From the NCBI GenBank assembly GCA_030631415.1, contig DAOVLE010000041.1, positions 1 through 27,677 of the forward strand: a stretch of DNA of 27,677 bases, written 5' to 3'. The notes under the pieces are model-generated. The model was not told where the DNA came from. It saw only the letters and a program-made list of their open reading frames with translations, and made no database searches. Both the position numbers and the translations under genes were made by a program. This stretch comes from JAAEQG01 sp023133475 (lineage in GTDB: Bacteria > Planctomycetota > Phycisphaerae > UBA1845). Each line of letters begins with the position of its first letter. Position 1 is the stretch's first letter. This document shows positions 13,902-20,472 of this stretch, piece by piece.

Positions 13902-14366
13902 AGGAGCTTTTTGCCTGAACTTCCACTTTAATGACACTGCAAATCAGGCTTCCTTTTAAGCATCCAAATCCACCAAAAAGCAACCGACACCTTGCCTTGT
14001 CGCAAGACCATGCTCGTGCTTCCACGAGGACACCAACCACTATTATCCCATCAATCCGCAGAATAGCAAGAGGTCAAAACTGCACGCCAACACCCTCCCG
14101 GGCAATCGCATTTAATTCACCGCGGAGAATGGAGAATTGAGAAAATGGAAAATGGGGAGGATGCGAGACATTGTCGTTGGGTGCACTCCCTTCTTCTCTG
14201 CGTTCTCTGCGTCTCTGCGTTCATGAAAAATGCGGGTCAGCGGCGACAAGTCCGCAGCGTTTAGCGGCGACCCAAAGGGGAGCGCGGGCACCCATCGTGG
14301 GTGGAACCCACCAACCGGTGCGGTGGGTTGCGCTTCGCTCCGCGAAGCTTCACCCACCCTACGCCG
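13902..14366. other. Gene-free stretch: plain sequence, then composite D+C repeat
   Basis: 13902-14120 shows no gene or repeat; it is AT-richer than its neighbours and probably holds the tRNA promoter. 14122-14362 is a composite repeat made of GGAGAATGGAGAATTG-like runs, a TCTGCGTTCTCTGCG block, a TTAGCGGCGAC motif and a family C palindrome. The same composite occurs at 24078-24342. Confidence 0.7.
14122..14362 (-). repeat. Composite D+C repeat, about 240 bp
   Basis: The order of blocks is: GGAGAATGG run, CATTGTCGTTGGGTGCACTC, CTCTGCGTCTCTGCGTTCAT, GACAAGTCCGCAGCGTTTAG, then a family C arm pair ending CACCCACCCTAC. The inverse complement of the whole series is at 24078-24342. It ends 4 nt from the stop codon of serA. 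Confidence 0.85.
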
Positions 14367-15332
14367 CTAATTCACGCAGTTGAGTACCTCGCCGGCGGTC
14401 TTGAACTTCTCGATGATCCGCACCACCTCGTCAGCCACCGCTAACTGAGCTTGCTCGGTCGAGGCTCCGATGTGGTGAGTGCCGTAGACCTTGGGGTGGT
14501 TCATCACCGGGTCGGCAAACACTTTGCCGCCGGCACCGGGCTCGTTCTCGTACACATCCAGTCCGGCACCGGCGATTTGGCCTTCATCCAACGCCTTGAC
14601 CAAAGCCTGCTGGTCCACCACCCCGCCACGGCTACAGTTGATGACGAAAGCTGTCGGCTTCATCATCGCAAACTGGGCGGTGCTGACCATGTGCTCGGTG
14701 GCATCGTTCAGGGGCACGTGCAGGGTGATGAAGTCGGACTGCTTGTACAGCGTCTTCAGATCGACCTTCTCGATGCCCAGTTCTTTCTCCAGGCCCGGGC
14801 AGTCGATCACGTCGAAGTAGAGTGAGTTCATCTCGAAGGCTTTGGCCCGTCGGGCGATGCCGGCCCCGATCTGGCCCAGCCCGATGATCCCCACGGTTCG
14901 CCCCTTAAGCCCGCGGGCCCGAGTGACTTTGCTGTACTCTTTTTTGTTCCACACCCCGTTCCGCAGATCGACGGTGTTATCCACGATGCGCCGATCCAAA
15001 GCCAACATCAGCCCGAAGGACAATTCCACCACCGCAATCGAGTTCATGCCCGGGCAGTTGGCCACCGCGATACCCTTCCGGCGGGCGTATTTGAACTTGA
15101 TGGTGTTGTATCCAGCCCCGGCGCGGATCACCAGTTTCAGGTCGGCTCCGGCGTCCAGCGTCGCCTCCTCCACATCGGTCGAGCGGACGATCAGCACCTC
15201 CGCGGCACTGTCCGTGACCGCCTGCACCAGCGAATCGCCGCACAGTTCGATATCCTGGGTCACGCTACAGCCTAAAGCAACCAACTTTTCCACCCCTGCG
15301 GGTTCAAACTTGTCGGCAATCAGAATGTTCAT
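14367..15332 (-). CDS. serA: D-3-phosphoglycerate dehydrogenase, short type
   Basis: This 321-residue protein lacks the C-terminal ACT domain of long SerA forms. The NAD-binding motif is GIIGLGQIGAG (148-158). The catalytic triad is Arg235 (INCSRGG), Glu264 (YENEP) and His287 (THHIGAS), at the spacing known for SerA. It oxidises 3-phosphoglycerate to phosphohydroxypyruvate, the first step of serine synthesis. ATG at 15332 is preferred over an upstream in-frame ATG at 15362 because GGAGAAAGG precedes it. Other D-2-hydroxyacid dehydrogenases share these motifs, but the GAGYNTIKFKYARRKGIAVAN segment favours SerA. No serB or serC is adjacent. Confidence 0.9.
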   Translation of the reverse strand: MNILIADKFEPAGVEKLVALGCSVTQDIELCGDSLVQAVTDSAAEVLIVRSTDVEEATLDAGADLKLVIRAGAGYNTIKFKYARRKGIAVANCPGMNSIAVVELSFGLMLALDRRIVDNTVDLRNGVWNKKEYSKVTRARGLKGRTVGIIGLGQIGAGIARRAKAFEMNSLYFDVIDCPGLEKELGIEKVDLKTLYKQSDFITLHVPLNDATEHMVSTAQFAMMKPTAFVINCSRGGVVDQQALVKALDEGQIAGAGLDVYENEPGAGGKVFADPVMNHPKVYGTHHIGASTEQAQLAVADEVVRIIEKFKTAGEVLNCVN

Positions 15333-15538
15333 CAAAGCACCTTTCTCCTGCGGCTTAGGCAATTGGGAAACGGGTAGTGCACGTTCCCGGTCAGTTCACT
15401 TAGGATCGTATTATTGTCGAGTTTCGGTTTCCCGGCAACGCAAGTGCATCTAATTCACCGCAGAGCACTTGGCGCGTCCTTCAGCCGCAACCCCCAATCA
15501 GTACCGCGAAGAAATCGAACGTTTGCATCGCAGCAGAC

Positions 15539-15685
15539 GTAGGGTGGGTGGAACCTCGCGGAGCGAGGTGGAACCCACCATTCAATTCCGAGTTCACGGT
15601 CTGGAGTCCCGTTGGCTTCTGACTTTGGACTTATTAGCCGGTGCGGTGGGTTTCGCTTCGCTCCGCGAAGCTTCACCCACCCTAC
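15539..15685. repeat. Family C inverted pair
   Basis: The left unit GTAGGGTGGGTGGAACC...GGTGGAACCCACC and the right unit GGTGCGGTGGGTTTCGCTTC...CACCCACCCTAC are inverted relative to each other across about 55 nt of unrelated sequence. Confidence 0.8.
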
Positions 15686-15747
15686 AGGGCCTTTTTTCAG
15701 AACAGAGAATTGGGTGCGATTGACCTGGGTAAAATTCACCCTACGAC

Positions 15748-15775
15748 TTGACACATATCAGATTTGATATATACT
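15748..15775 (+). promoter_or_regulatory. Promoter with palindromic operator of the toxin-antitoxin pair
   Basis: TTGACA (15748-15753) and TATACT (15770-15775) are separated by 16 nt. The spacer contains the inverted repeat ATATCA-GATT-TGATAT (15755-15770), which touches the -10 box. This is the usual place for the autoregulatory operator of an XRE-type antitoxin. Confidence 0.7.
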
Positions 15776-15953
15776 TTGGTAGGTTAAATGAGACGTATAG
15801 CTCCCACGTCGAAAAGACAGGTGGAACACTGAGCAGGGAGCATCTGGCTGTTACCGCAGCCTGCAGAAGGGAATCAAAGCAACGCAACGGAGCTGTGTTC
15901 CACCCTGGTGAATGTACAGCGGCTTATGCCGGATCAACCGGCAGGGGGTTTGT

Positions 15954-16232
15954 ATGCGCATCAAGGTGGAACTACATCCGGATGTTGAAGCGTGGTTACT
16001 CCAGCGGCGTCACGATTGGCGGCTGATCGACTCGTTCTACCGCCGGCTCCAAACCTTGTCTTGTGAGCCGATCAGTAATTCGGAGGCTGTCTCCGACCCG
16101 CGTTTGAGCCGATATATGCTACGGTTCTCCCGGTTCGGGGGGAATGACGAATATGCTGCCATCTTCCAGTATGACATTGGGAGAAATCGCATACGAGTGT
16201 TGGAATGCCGAAAACTCAAACCAATGCGTTAA
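15954..16232 (+). CDS. RelE/HigB-like toxin
   Basis: This 92-residue basic protein begins MRIKVELHPDVEAWLLQRR and ends with a beta-strand series YAAIFQYDIGRNRIRVLECR, as in the RelE/HigB mRNA-interferase fold. The N-terminal ELHPDVEAWL matches the first strand and helix of the family. ATG at 15954 is preceded by AGGGGG; a longer frame starting at 15912 is not favoured. The gene overlaps the antitoxin by 28 nt in another frame. Toxin-before-antitoxin order is the HigBA type. Catalytic residues cannot be assigned with certainty. Confidence 0.75.
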   Translation: MRIKVELHPDVEAWLLQRRHDWRLIDSFYRRLQTLSCEPISNSEAVSDPRLSRYMLRFSRFGGNDEYAAIFQYDIGRNRIRVLECRKLKPMR

Positions 16233-16645
16233 TTAAAGCCCGGGCTAAACGGTCCCGAAAAACCACCGTAGACAGCCCAGCCAAACGCGACCGGCAGATC
16301 GCTCACGCCTACCTGTACCAGGACGATCAGCCAACCCATGTGTTGGTGCCCATCGAAGAATACGAGCATCTGATGAAGGCCGACATGGCCCGAACAGCGG
16401 TTGCCAAGCTTGACCAGCGCGATCCTCAATGGGTCGATGCCGATGTATTGGCTTTGCGATTGGCTGGCGAGCGCATCGTGGCGGCGCGCAAAGCCGCCGG
16501 TCTCACTCAAAAGCAACTGGGCCAAAAGCTCAAGCTGCCCCAGTCGCAGATATCACGCCTCGAACGCCATCCCGACCGCACTACAGTTCGCACGCTCAAA
16601 CGCATCGCCAAAGCCCTGGGGGTGGATGTAAGTGCCTTGATCTAA
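16205..16645 (+). CDS. XRE-family antitoxin with Phd-like N-terminal segment
   Basis: This is a 146-residue protein. Residues 91-144 form a Cro/cI-type helix-turn-helix (AGLTQKQLGQKLKLPQSQIS). Residues 35-58 (HVLVPIEEYEHLM) resemble the dimer part of Phd/YefM antitoxins, so the protein may join two antitoxin types. The N-terminus is basic. It should neutralise the upstream toxin and repress the operon through the palindrome at 15755-15770. ATG at 16205 lies inside the toxin gene (28-nt overlap), so translation is coupled. Confidence 0.8.
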   Translation: MPKTQTNALIKARAKRSRKTTVDSPAKRDRQIAHAYLYQDDQPTHVLVPIEEYEHLMKADMARTAVAKLDQRDPQWVDADVLALRLAGERIVAARKAAGLTQKQLGQKLKLPQSQISRLERHPDRTTVRTLKRIAKALGVDVSALI

Positions 16646-16667
16646 CCCCGCCGCGCGATGCCACAAC

Positions 16668-16688
16668 GGCGGGTGAAACCCGCCCTAC
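16668..16688 (-). repeat. Family A half unit
   Basis: GGCGGGTGAAACCCGCCC plus TAC lies 23 nt after the antitoxin stop. Confidence 0.75.
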
Positions 16689-16735
16689 AACTGCAATGCA
16701 AACGTTCGATTTCTTCGCGGAACGTGCAAAAGTTT

Positions 16736-16759
16736 GTAGGTCGGGTCCGCAGACCCGAC
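16736..16759. repeat. Family F palindrome
   Basis: GTAGGTCGGGTCCGCAGACC plus CGAC, with arms GTCGGGTC/GACCCGAC. It is repeated with two base changes at 18217-18240, so the cinA gene lies between two copies. Confidence 0.8.
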
Positions 16760-16958
16760 ATCCCCCTAATACTCTTCAACATCCGCAGAGTACGCAGACT
16801 TGCGAGAAAATGCCTGGGAGATAGCAGAAATCAGGTTTGAGTATATTCCTTTGTCAGTCTGCTCAATCTGTATAATCTGTGTAATCTGCGGATTTTTCTC
16901 TTGTCCCCCTTGGTTGCAGCCAGAGGCCTCGCCAAGTGGAGAGAGGCCGGTTTTTATC

Positions 16959-18200
16959 ATGATTGCGGAAATTATCAGTGTGGGCAGCGAGTTGACCACC
17001 GGCATGGTGACCGACACCAATTCGGCGTGGCTGTCCCGCAAGCTGGCAGAGCTGGGGATCATGGTCGCCCGGCACACCACCGTGAGCGACGATCGGGAGA
17101 GCCTGCGTGAGGCGATGCAGGCTTCATCCAATCGGTCTGACGTGGTTATCATAAACGGCGGGCTAGGCCCTACCCGAGATGACCTCACCCGCTATGCACT
17201 GGCGGAGGTGCTGGGGCAACCGCTGGAGTCTCATCCCCAGGCCCAAAAGCAAATCGAGGCGTTTTTCGTAAAGCTGGGGCGCCCGCCGTCCGCAGCCGAC
17301 CATGTGCAGGCACTTATCCCCAAGACCGCCGCTATCCTCGAAAACACTATCGGAACAGCCCCCGGCATCGAGGCGCGGGTCGGCAAATGTCGGCTCTTCT
17401 GCCTGCCGGGCGTCCCTCGGGAAATGAAGCGGATGTTCTGGGAACTTGCTGCCCGAATGGCACCGCAGGGACAACCACCGCGACCACCGGTGGTAATCCG
17501 TTCGCTGCATACCTTTGGGTCCTATGAGGCTGACCTGGGCCGCCGGATCGAGCATTTTATGACTCCGGGGCGAAACCCGGCGGTGGGGACCACCGCATCC
17601 GATGGGATCATCAGCATCCGCATCGTCGCCCAGGATACCAGCCAGACGCCGGCAGAAGTGCCGGCGGGCCGCGATGAGCGTAAGCTGCGGGAGGTGCTGG
17701 GCGATCTGGTCTTCGGAGCCGGTGATGATACGTTGGCTTCGGTGGTGGCCTGCCTGCTCACGGACCGGCGGCTTACCATCTCGACGGCGGAGTCGTGCAC
17801 CGGCGGATTGCTGGCTAAGAACCTGACGGACATCCCCGGCAGCAGCGTTTATATGATCCGCGGCTATGTGACCTACTCGAACGAGTCCAAGATCGAGCTT
17901 TTAGGTGTCCCGGTGGAACTGTTGCAGGCTCACGGCGCGGTGAGTGCGGAGGTGGCTCGGGCGATGGCGGTGGGGTGCCGGCGGCGAAGCGGCACGGACT
18001 TGGCGGTCTCGACCACGGGCATTGCCGGGCCTGGCGGGGGCACGGTGGAGAAGCCGGTGGGGTTGGTCTACATAGCCCTGGCGGACCGGAACGGAGTAGA
18101 GGTGCGGCAGTGTCGGTTCGGAGCCCATCTCCCACGTGCGGTAATCCGCGGCCGGGCATGCAAGACAGCTCTGAACATGGTGCGGTTGGGCAGGATGTGA
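16959..18200 (+). CDS. cinA: CinA: competence/damage-inducible protein with NMN deamidase domain
   Basis: This is a 413-residue protein of the normal two-domain size. The N-terminal domain (about 1-170) is the MoaB/MogA-like COG1058 part, with GGLGPTRDD (67-75) and a phosphatase-like LPGVPREM (149-156). The C-terminal domain (about 255-410) is the PncC-type amidohydrolase with TAESCTGG (276-283) and TGIAGPGGG (353-361). CinA hydrolyses ADP-ribose and deamidates nicotinamide mononucleotide in the pyridine nucleotide cycle. ATG at 16959 is chosen because GGAGAGAGG lies upstream and the family begins MIAEIISVGSEL. It is flanked by family F palindromes. Confidence 0.95.
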   Translation: MIAEIISVGSELTTGMVTDTNSAWLSRKLAELGIMVARHTTVSDDRESLREAMQASSNRSDVVIINGGLGPTRDDLTRYALAEVLGQPLESHPQAQKQIEAFFVKLGRPPSAADHVQALIPKTAAILENTIGTAPGIEARVGKCRLFCLPGVPREMKRMFWELAARMAPQGQPPRPPVVIRSLHTFGSYEADLGRRIEHFMTPGRNPAVGTTASDGIISIRIVAQDTSQTPAEVPAGRDERKLREVLGDLVFGAGDDTLASVVACLLTDRRLTISTAESCTGGLLAKNLTDIPGSSVYMIRGYVTYSNESKIELLGVPVELLQAHGAVSAEVARAMAVGCRRRSGTDLAVSTTGIAGPGGGTVEKPVGLVYIALADRNGVEVRQCRFGAHLPRAVIRGRACKTALNMVRLGRM

Positions 18201-18216
18201 CTGGTTTTCTGAGTCT

Positions 18217-18240
18217 GTAGGTCGGGTCTGCGGACCCGAC
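18217..18240. repeat. Family F palindrome
   Basis: GTAGGTCGGGTCTGCGGACC plus CGAC is the second copy of 16736-16759, 17 nt after the cinA stop. Confidence 0.8.
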
Positions 18241-18319
18241 TACTACTCTTTACTATCCACAGATTACGCAAATTGCACAGATTGAGGAGGCAAGAAGAAA
18301 GGCAAGAGGCAAAAGGCAA

Positions 18320-18362
18320 AAGGCAACCACTCCAATACCCGGCATAAATGCCGGGCCTAGCG
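18320..18362 (-). repeat. Family E fragment
   Basis: CCCGGCATAAATGCCGGG (18338-18355) with flanks CACTCCAATA on the left and CCTAGCGC on the right matches the inverse complement of 8753-8796, a piece of the left half of the 8695-8961 element. Confidence 0.75.
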
Positions 18363-18476
18363 CAAGCGGCGGGTGCTCCACTGCGGGACTGCCGAAAATG
18401 GGAAGTTATTTTTGCGTCGCCCCTTACCTGTTGCCTCGTTGCCTTGTTGCCTCTTGCCTCATGCCTCGTTGCCTGT

Positions 18477-19211
18477 CTACGCAACCCGCGCCGCGGGGGT
18501 CTGTGGCATGCCATTGACGCCGGCGGTTGCGTTGGCCCCGAATGGAGCGGGTAGGCCCAGGCCCAAAAGATAACGGGCGTCACGGAACCCCGTGGCTGCG
18601 AAGTACGCCGGCGAGTGATACCCGACCTTCAACTTAGCCGCCCTCAGTGCTTCCGTGAAATCGGACGGGCTGGTGAACTCCGGCATGGTCTGGTAACACG
18701 GTGCGATGCTGGATGCCATATGGCTGTCGGCTCCGGCGTACTTGGGCAGTCCCAGGCGGTCGGCGAAGTCGTCAGCCTGGCGGTCCCACGTCGGCCAAAA
18801 GCTCTGGGCGTTATTGACCTCCACGGCGTCGATCAGGTCGGCAATCTCCCAGGCCACCTCATTCAAACCACAACCCAAAACCCGCGCGAAGGGATGCGGC
18901 AGCAGAACCAACCCGCCCTGAGCACGAATCGCCCGGGCGGTTTCCATTGCCGACATCCCGGCTGGGACGTGTTCGCTCAGGAACAGCCCTATCAGGTGGC
19001 CTTGGGACGTGGTGATCTCCTCGCCGATAATCACCTTGGCGTCGGTCATCGAACGAAGCCGCCAGGCACCTTCGATCGTGTCATGGTCCGTCACCGCGAC
19101 ACATCCGAAGTCATGCTCCGCCACGAATCGGGCGAGTATCTCCAGGGATATGTTGCTGTCGAAAGAATAATCGGTGTGGATATGGATCAGAGCACTAATA
19201 TTATTCGCCAC
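18477..19211 (-). CDS. PHP-domain metal-dependent phosphoesterase
   Basis: This 244-residue protein shows PHP motifs in order: HIHTDYSFDS (10-19), AVTDHDTIEGA (39-49), GEE (63-65), QGHLIGLF (70-77), LPHPFAR and GADSHMASS. These carry the His and Asp ligands for two or three metals. Family members include histidinol phosphatase-like enzymes, nucleotidyl-3',5'-bisphosphate phosphatases and YciV/TrpH-type exonucleases; this one cannot be assigned further. GTG at 19211 is favoured over ATG at 19244, because GAGGGG lies 6 nt upstream and the motif-bearing part begins ten residues later. It is probably a single gene. Confidence 0.85.
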   Translation of the reverse strand: MANNISALIHIHTDYSFDSNISLEILARFVAEHDFGCVAVTDHDTIEGAWRLRSMTDAKVIIGEEITTSQGHLIGLFLSEHVPAGMSAMETARAIRAQGGLVLLPHPFARVLGCGLNEVAWEIADLIDAVEVNNAQSFWPTWDRQADDFADRLGLPKYAGADSHMASSIAPCYQTMPEFTSPSDFTEALRAAKLKVGYHSPAYFAATGFRDARYLLGLGLPAPFGANATAGVNGMPQTPAARVA

Positions 19212-19313
19212 AGTTTTCCCCTCAGCCAACCATCGTGTATGCACATCTCGCTCTATGCACTGTAGGCATCACGAAGCTGGGGATCAAGCGTGGGATAATG
19301 TGCGACAGACTCA

Positions 19314-19427
19314 GTAGGGCGGGTTCCACCCGCCGCGGCAAAAAAGGCGGATGAAACCCGCCCTGCCGCCGGTAGTTGCATGATTTGAACGCAGAGACGC
19401 AGAGGGCGCAGAGAAGAATGGAGAATG
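19314..19427 (+). repeat. Long inverted repeat 3' of the methyltransferase gene
   Basis: A family A pair (19314-19366) is joined to GCCGGTAGTTGCATGATTTG and a GCAGAGACGCAGAG run, ending GAATGGAGAATG. It matches the inverse complement of 20360-20472 with about five differences. It ends 4 nt from the stop codon of the methyltransferase. Confidence 0.88.
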
Positions 19428-19431
19428 CGAG

Positions 19432-20355
19432 CTAACGGATAGTGCGTACGGAGAGGCCGGCTCGGGGTAGACCCACGTGGTGATTCCGTCGGCCCACGGT
19501 GAAAAGTCGGGCCTGCGGCGTCTTGTACTTGATCGCTCGGCAAGGCTGGGCCAGTTCATAACCCACCTCGCCCATCATCTCCGCCAGATTCCGGGGGGTG
19601 AACAAAAGCGAATTCCAGCCGATGCGACTCATGCCGGCACACTGAGAGCGCTGAGCGGGGGATAAGTAGGGTTCGGCAAGGTGATGCCGGCTGGTGGACA
19701 CCGTCTCCAACAGACATTGGCCACCGTCCTTCAAACAGTTGAAAGTGATCCGCAAAGCCAGCCTGGGATCGCTGACATGATGAAGCACGCCAGCCAGTAA
19801 CACGAAATCAAACGCATCCTGGAAATCCGGCGTGGTGCAATCATAGAGGGACAAGTTTCGCACCTCGAGGGTTTCGATGTTGAATGCGTAGCGCAGGTAG
19901 TCGAGGCACTTGGCATATCTCTCCACTTCCTCGACGGCGACCACCTCCGCCCCCATGGCACAGAGCAGCAGGCTGGTGCCGCCCGTCCAACACCCCACAT
20001 CGAGCACACGCAAGCCGTCCAGGCAAAGCGGCAAAACATCGAGTTCGTCGATGAAGACGTTGAGCATCGAGAAGTGGTGCTTGCACATACGCCCGGGCAC
20101 GCCAAACTCGCCGAAATCGTGATGGTGGCCCCAGTAAAAACCCGCCGACGGATCGCAGGGGTTGGCGGGCACGTCCGCGCCTTCGGCGGCGGGATCGCCT
20201 ATGTTCAGGAATTCGTCAAGTTGCTTGACAAATGATTCCGCCGAAACATTCACCAGGTCCTTCAGTTGATACCGCCGCATCAGGTCGTGCAGGTATGGAT
20301 AGGTTGCCAAACACCCCGGCGCGGAGATGCGGTGGTCATCTTCTCCATTCTCCAT
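19432..20355 (-). CDS. Class I SAM-dependent methyltransferase
   Basis: This is a 307-residue protein. Motif I is LRVLDVGCWTGG (115-126), with acidic motif II VVAVEEVE (138-145) and a FDFVLLAGVLHHV motif IV region with a GGQCLLETV strand after it. The FGEFGVPGRMCKHHF segment before motif I and the LLETV strand resemble Methyltransf_9/CmoB-like enzymes, but the substrate cannot be told. ATG at 20355 lies in a GGAGAATGGAGAATGGAG run, so both the ribosome site and the first codons (MENGE) come from repeat DNA; ATG at 20280 is an internal alternative. The gene is framed by inverted repeats of about 113 bp, 4 nt from each end. A CgeB-like glycosyltransferase gene lies upstream on the same strand. 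Confidence 0.82.
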   Translation of the reverse strand: MENGEDDHRISAPGCLATYPYLHDLMRRYQLKDLVNVSAESFVKQLDEFLNIGDPAAEGADVPANPCDPSAGFYWGHHHDFGEFGVPGRMCKHHFSMLNVFIDELDVLPLCLDGLRVLDVGCWTGGTSLLLCAMGAEVVAVEEVERYAKCLDYLRYAFNIETLEVRNLSLYDCTTPDFQDAFDFVLLAGVLHHVSDPRLALRITFNCLKDGGQCLLETVSTSRHHLAEPYLSPAQRSQCAGMSRIGWNSLLFTPRNLAEMMGEVGYELAQPCRAIKYKTPQARLFTVGRRNHHVGLPRAGLSVRTIR

Positions 20356-20359
20356 TCTC

Positions 20360-20472
20360 CATTCTCCATTCTTCTCTGCGTCTCTGCGTCTCTGCGTTCA
20401 AATCATGCAACTACCGGCGGTAGGGCGGGTTTCACCCGCCTTTTTTGCCGTGGCGGGTGGAACCCGCCCTAC
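20360..20472 (-). repeat. Long inverted repeat 5' of the methyltransferase gene
   Basis: This is the inverse-complement partner of 19314-19427. CATTCTCCATTCTTC is followed by a TCTGCG run, then GATTTG and a family A pair ending at TAC 20472. It lies 4 nt from the methyltransferase start and overlaps the last 4 nt of the glycosyltransferase gene, so it supplies that gene's stop codon. Confidence 0.88.

Larger units (their letters stand above)
15333..15953. other. Gene-free stretch with family C repeat and TA promoter
   Basis: 15333-15538 shows no gene. 15539-15685 is a spaced pair of family C arms. 15748-15775 is the promoter of the toxin-antitoxin pair. The 178-nt leader that follows has a hairpin GCCGG-ATCAA-CCGGC (15928-15942) immediately before the ribosome site AGGGGG. 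Confidence 0.7.
16646..16958. other. Gene-free stretch with small repeats
   Basis: It has a family A half unit (16668-16688), a family F palindrome (16736-16759) and a TCTGTATAATCTGTGTAATC-type run at about 16868-16890, similar in reverse to 18248-18280. An in-frame extension of CinA back to 16800 covers part of this but has no coding character. Confidence 0.7.
18201..18476. other. Gene-free stretch with repeats F, E and H
   Basis: It contains a family F palindrome (18217-18240), an AGATTACGCAAATTGCACAG-type run, GGCAAAAGGCAAAAGGCAA, a family E palindrome (18338-18355) and several TTGCCTCGTTGCCTTG-type runs up to the end of the PHP gene. Confidence 0.75.

Noticed and set aside
13902..14120. 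Possible small gene between the tRNA and the composite repeat (69 codons at 13931-14140)
   Set aside because: No ribosome site, no domain, and the frame ends inside the repeat.
16800..16958. N-terminal extension of CinA by 53 residues
   Set aside because: The added part is Cys- and Ile-rich from a low-complexity TCTGTATAATCTGTG run, while the family start MIAEIISVGSEL has a good ribosome site.
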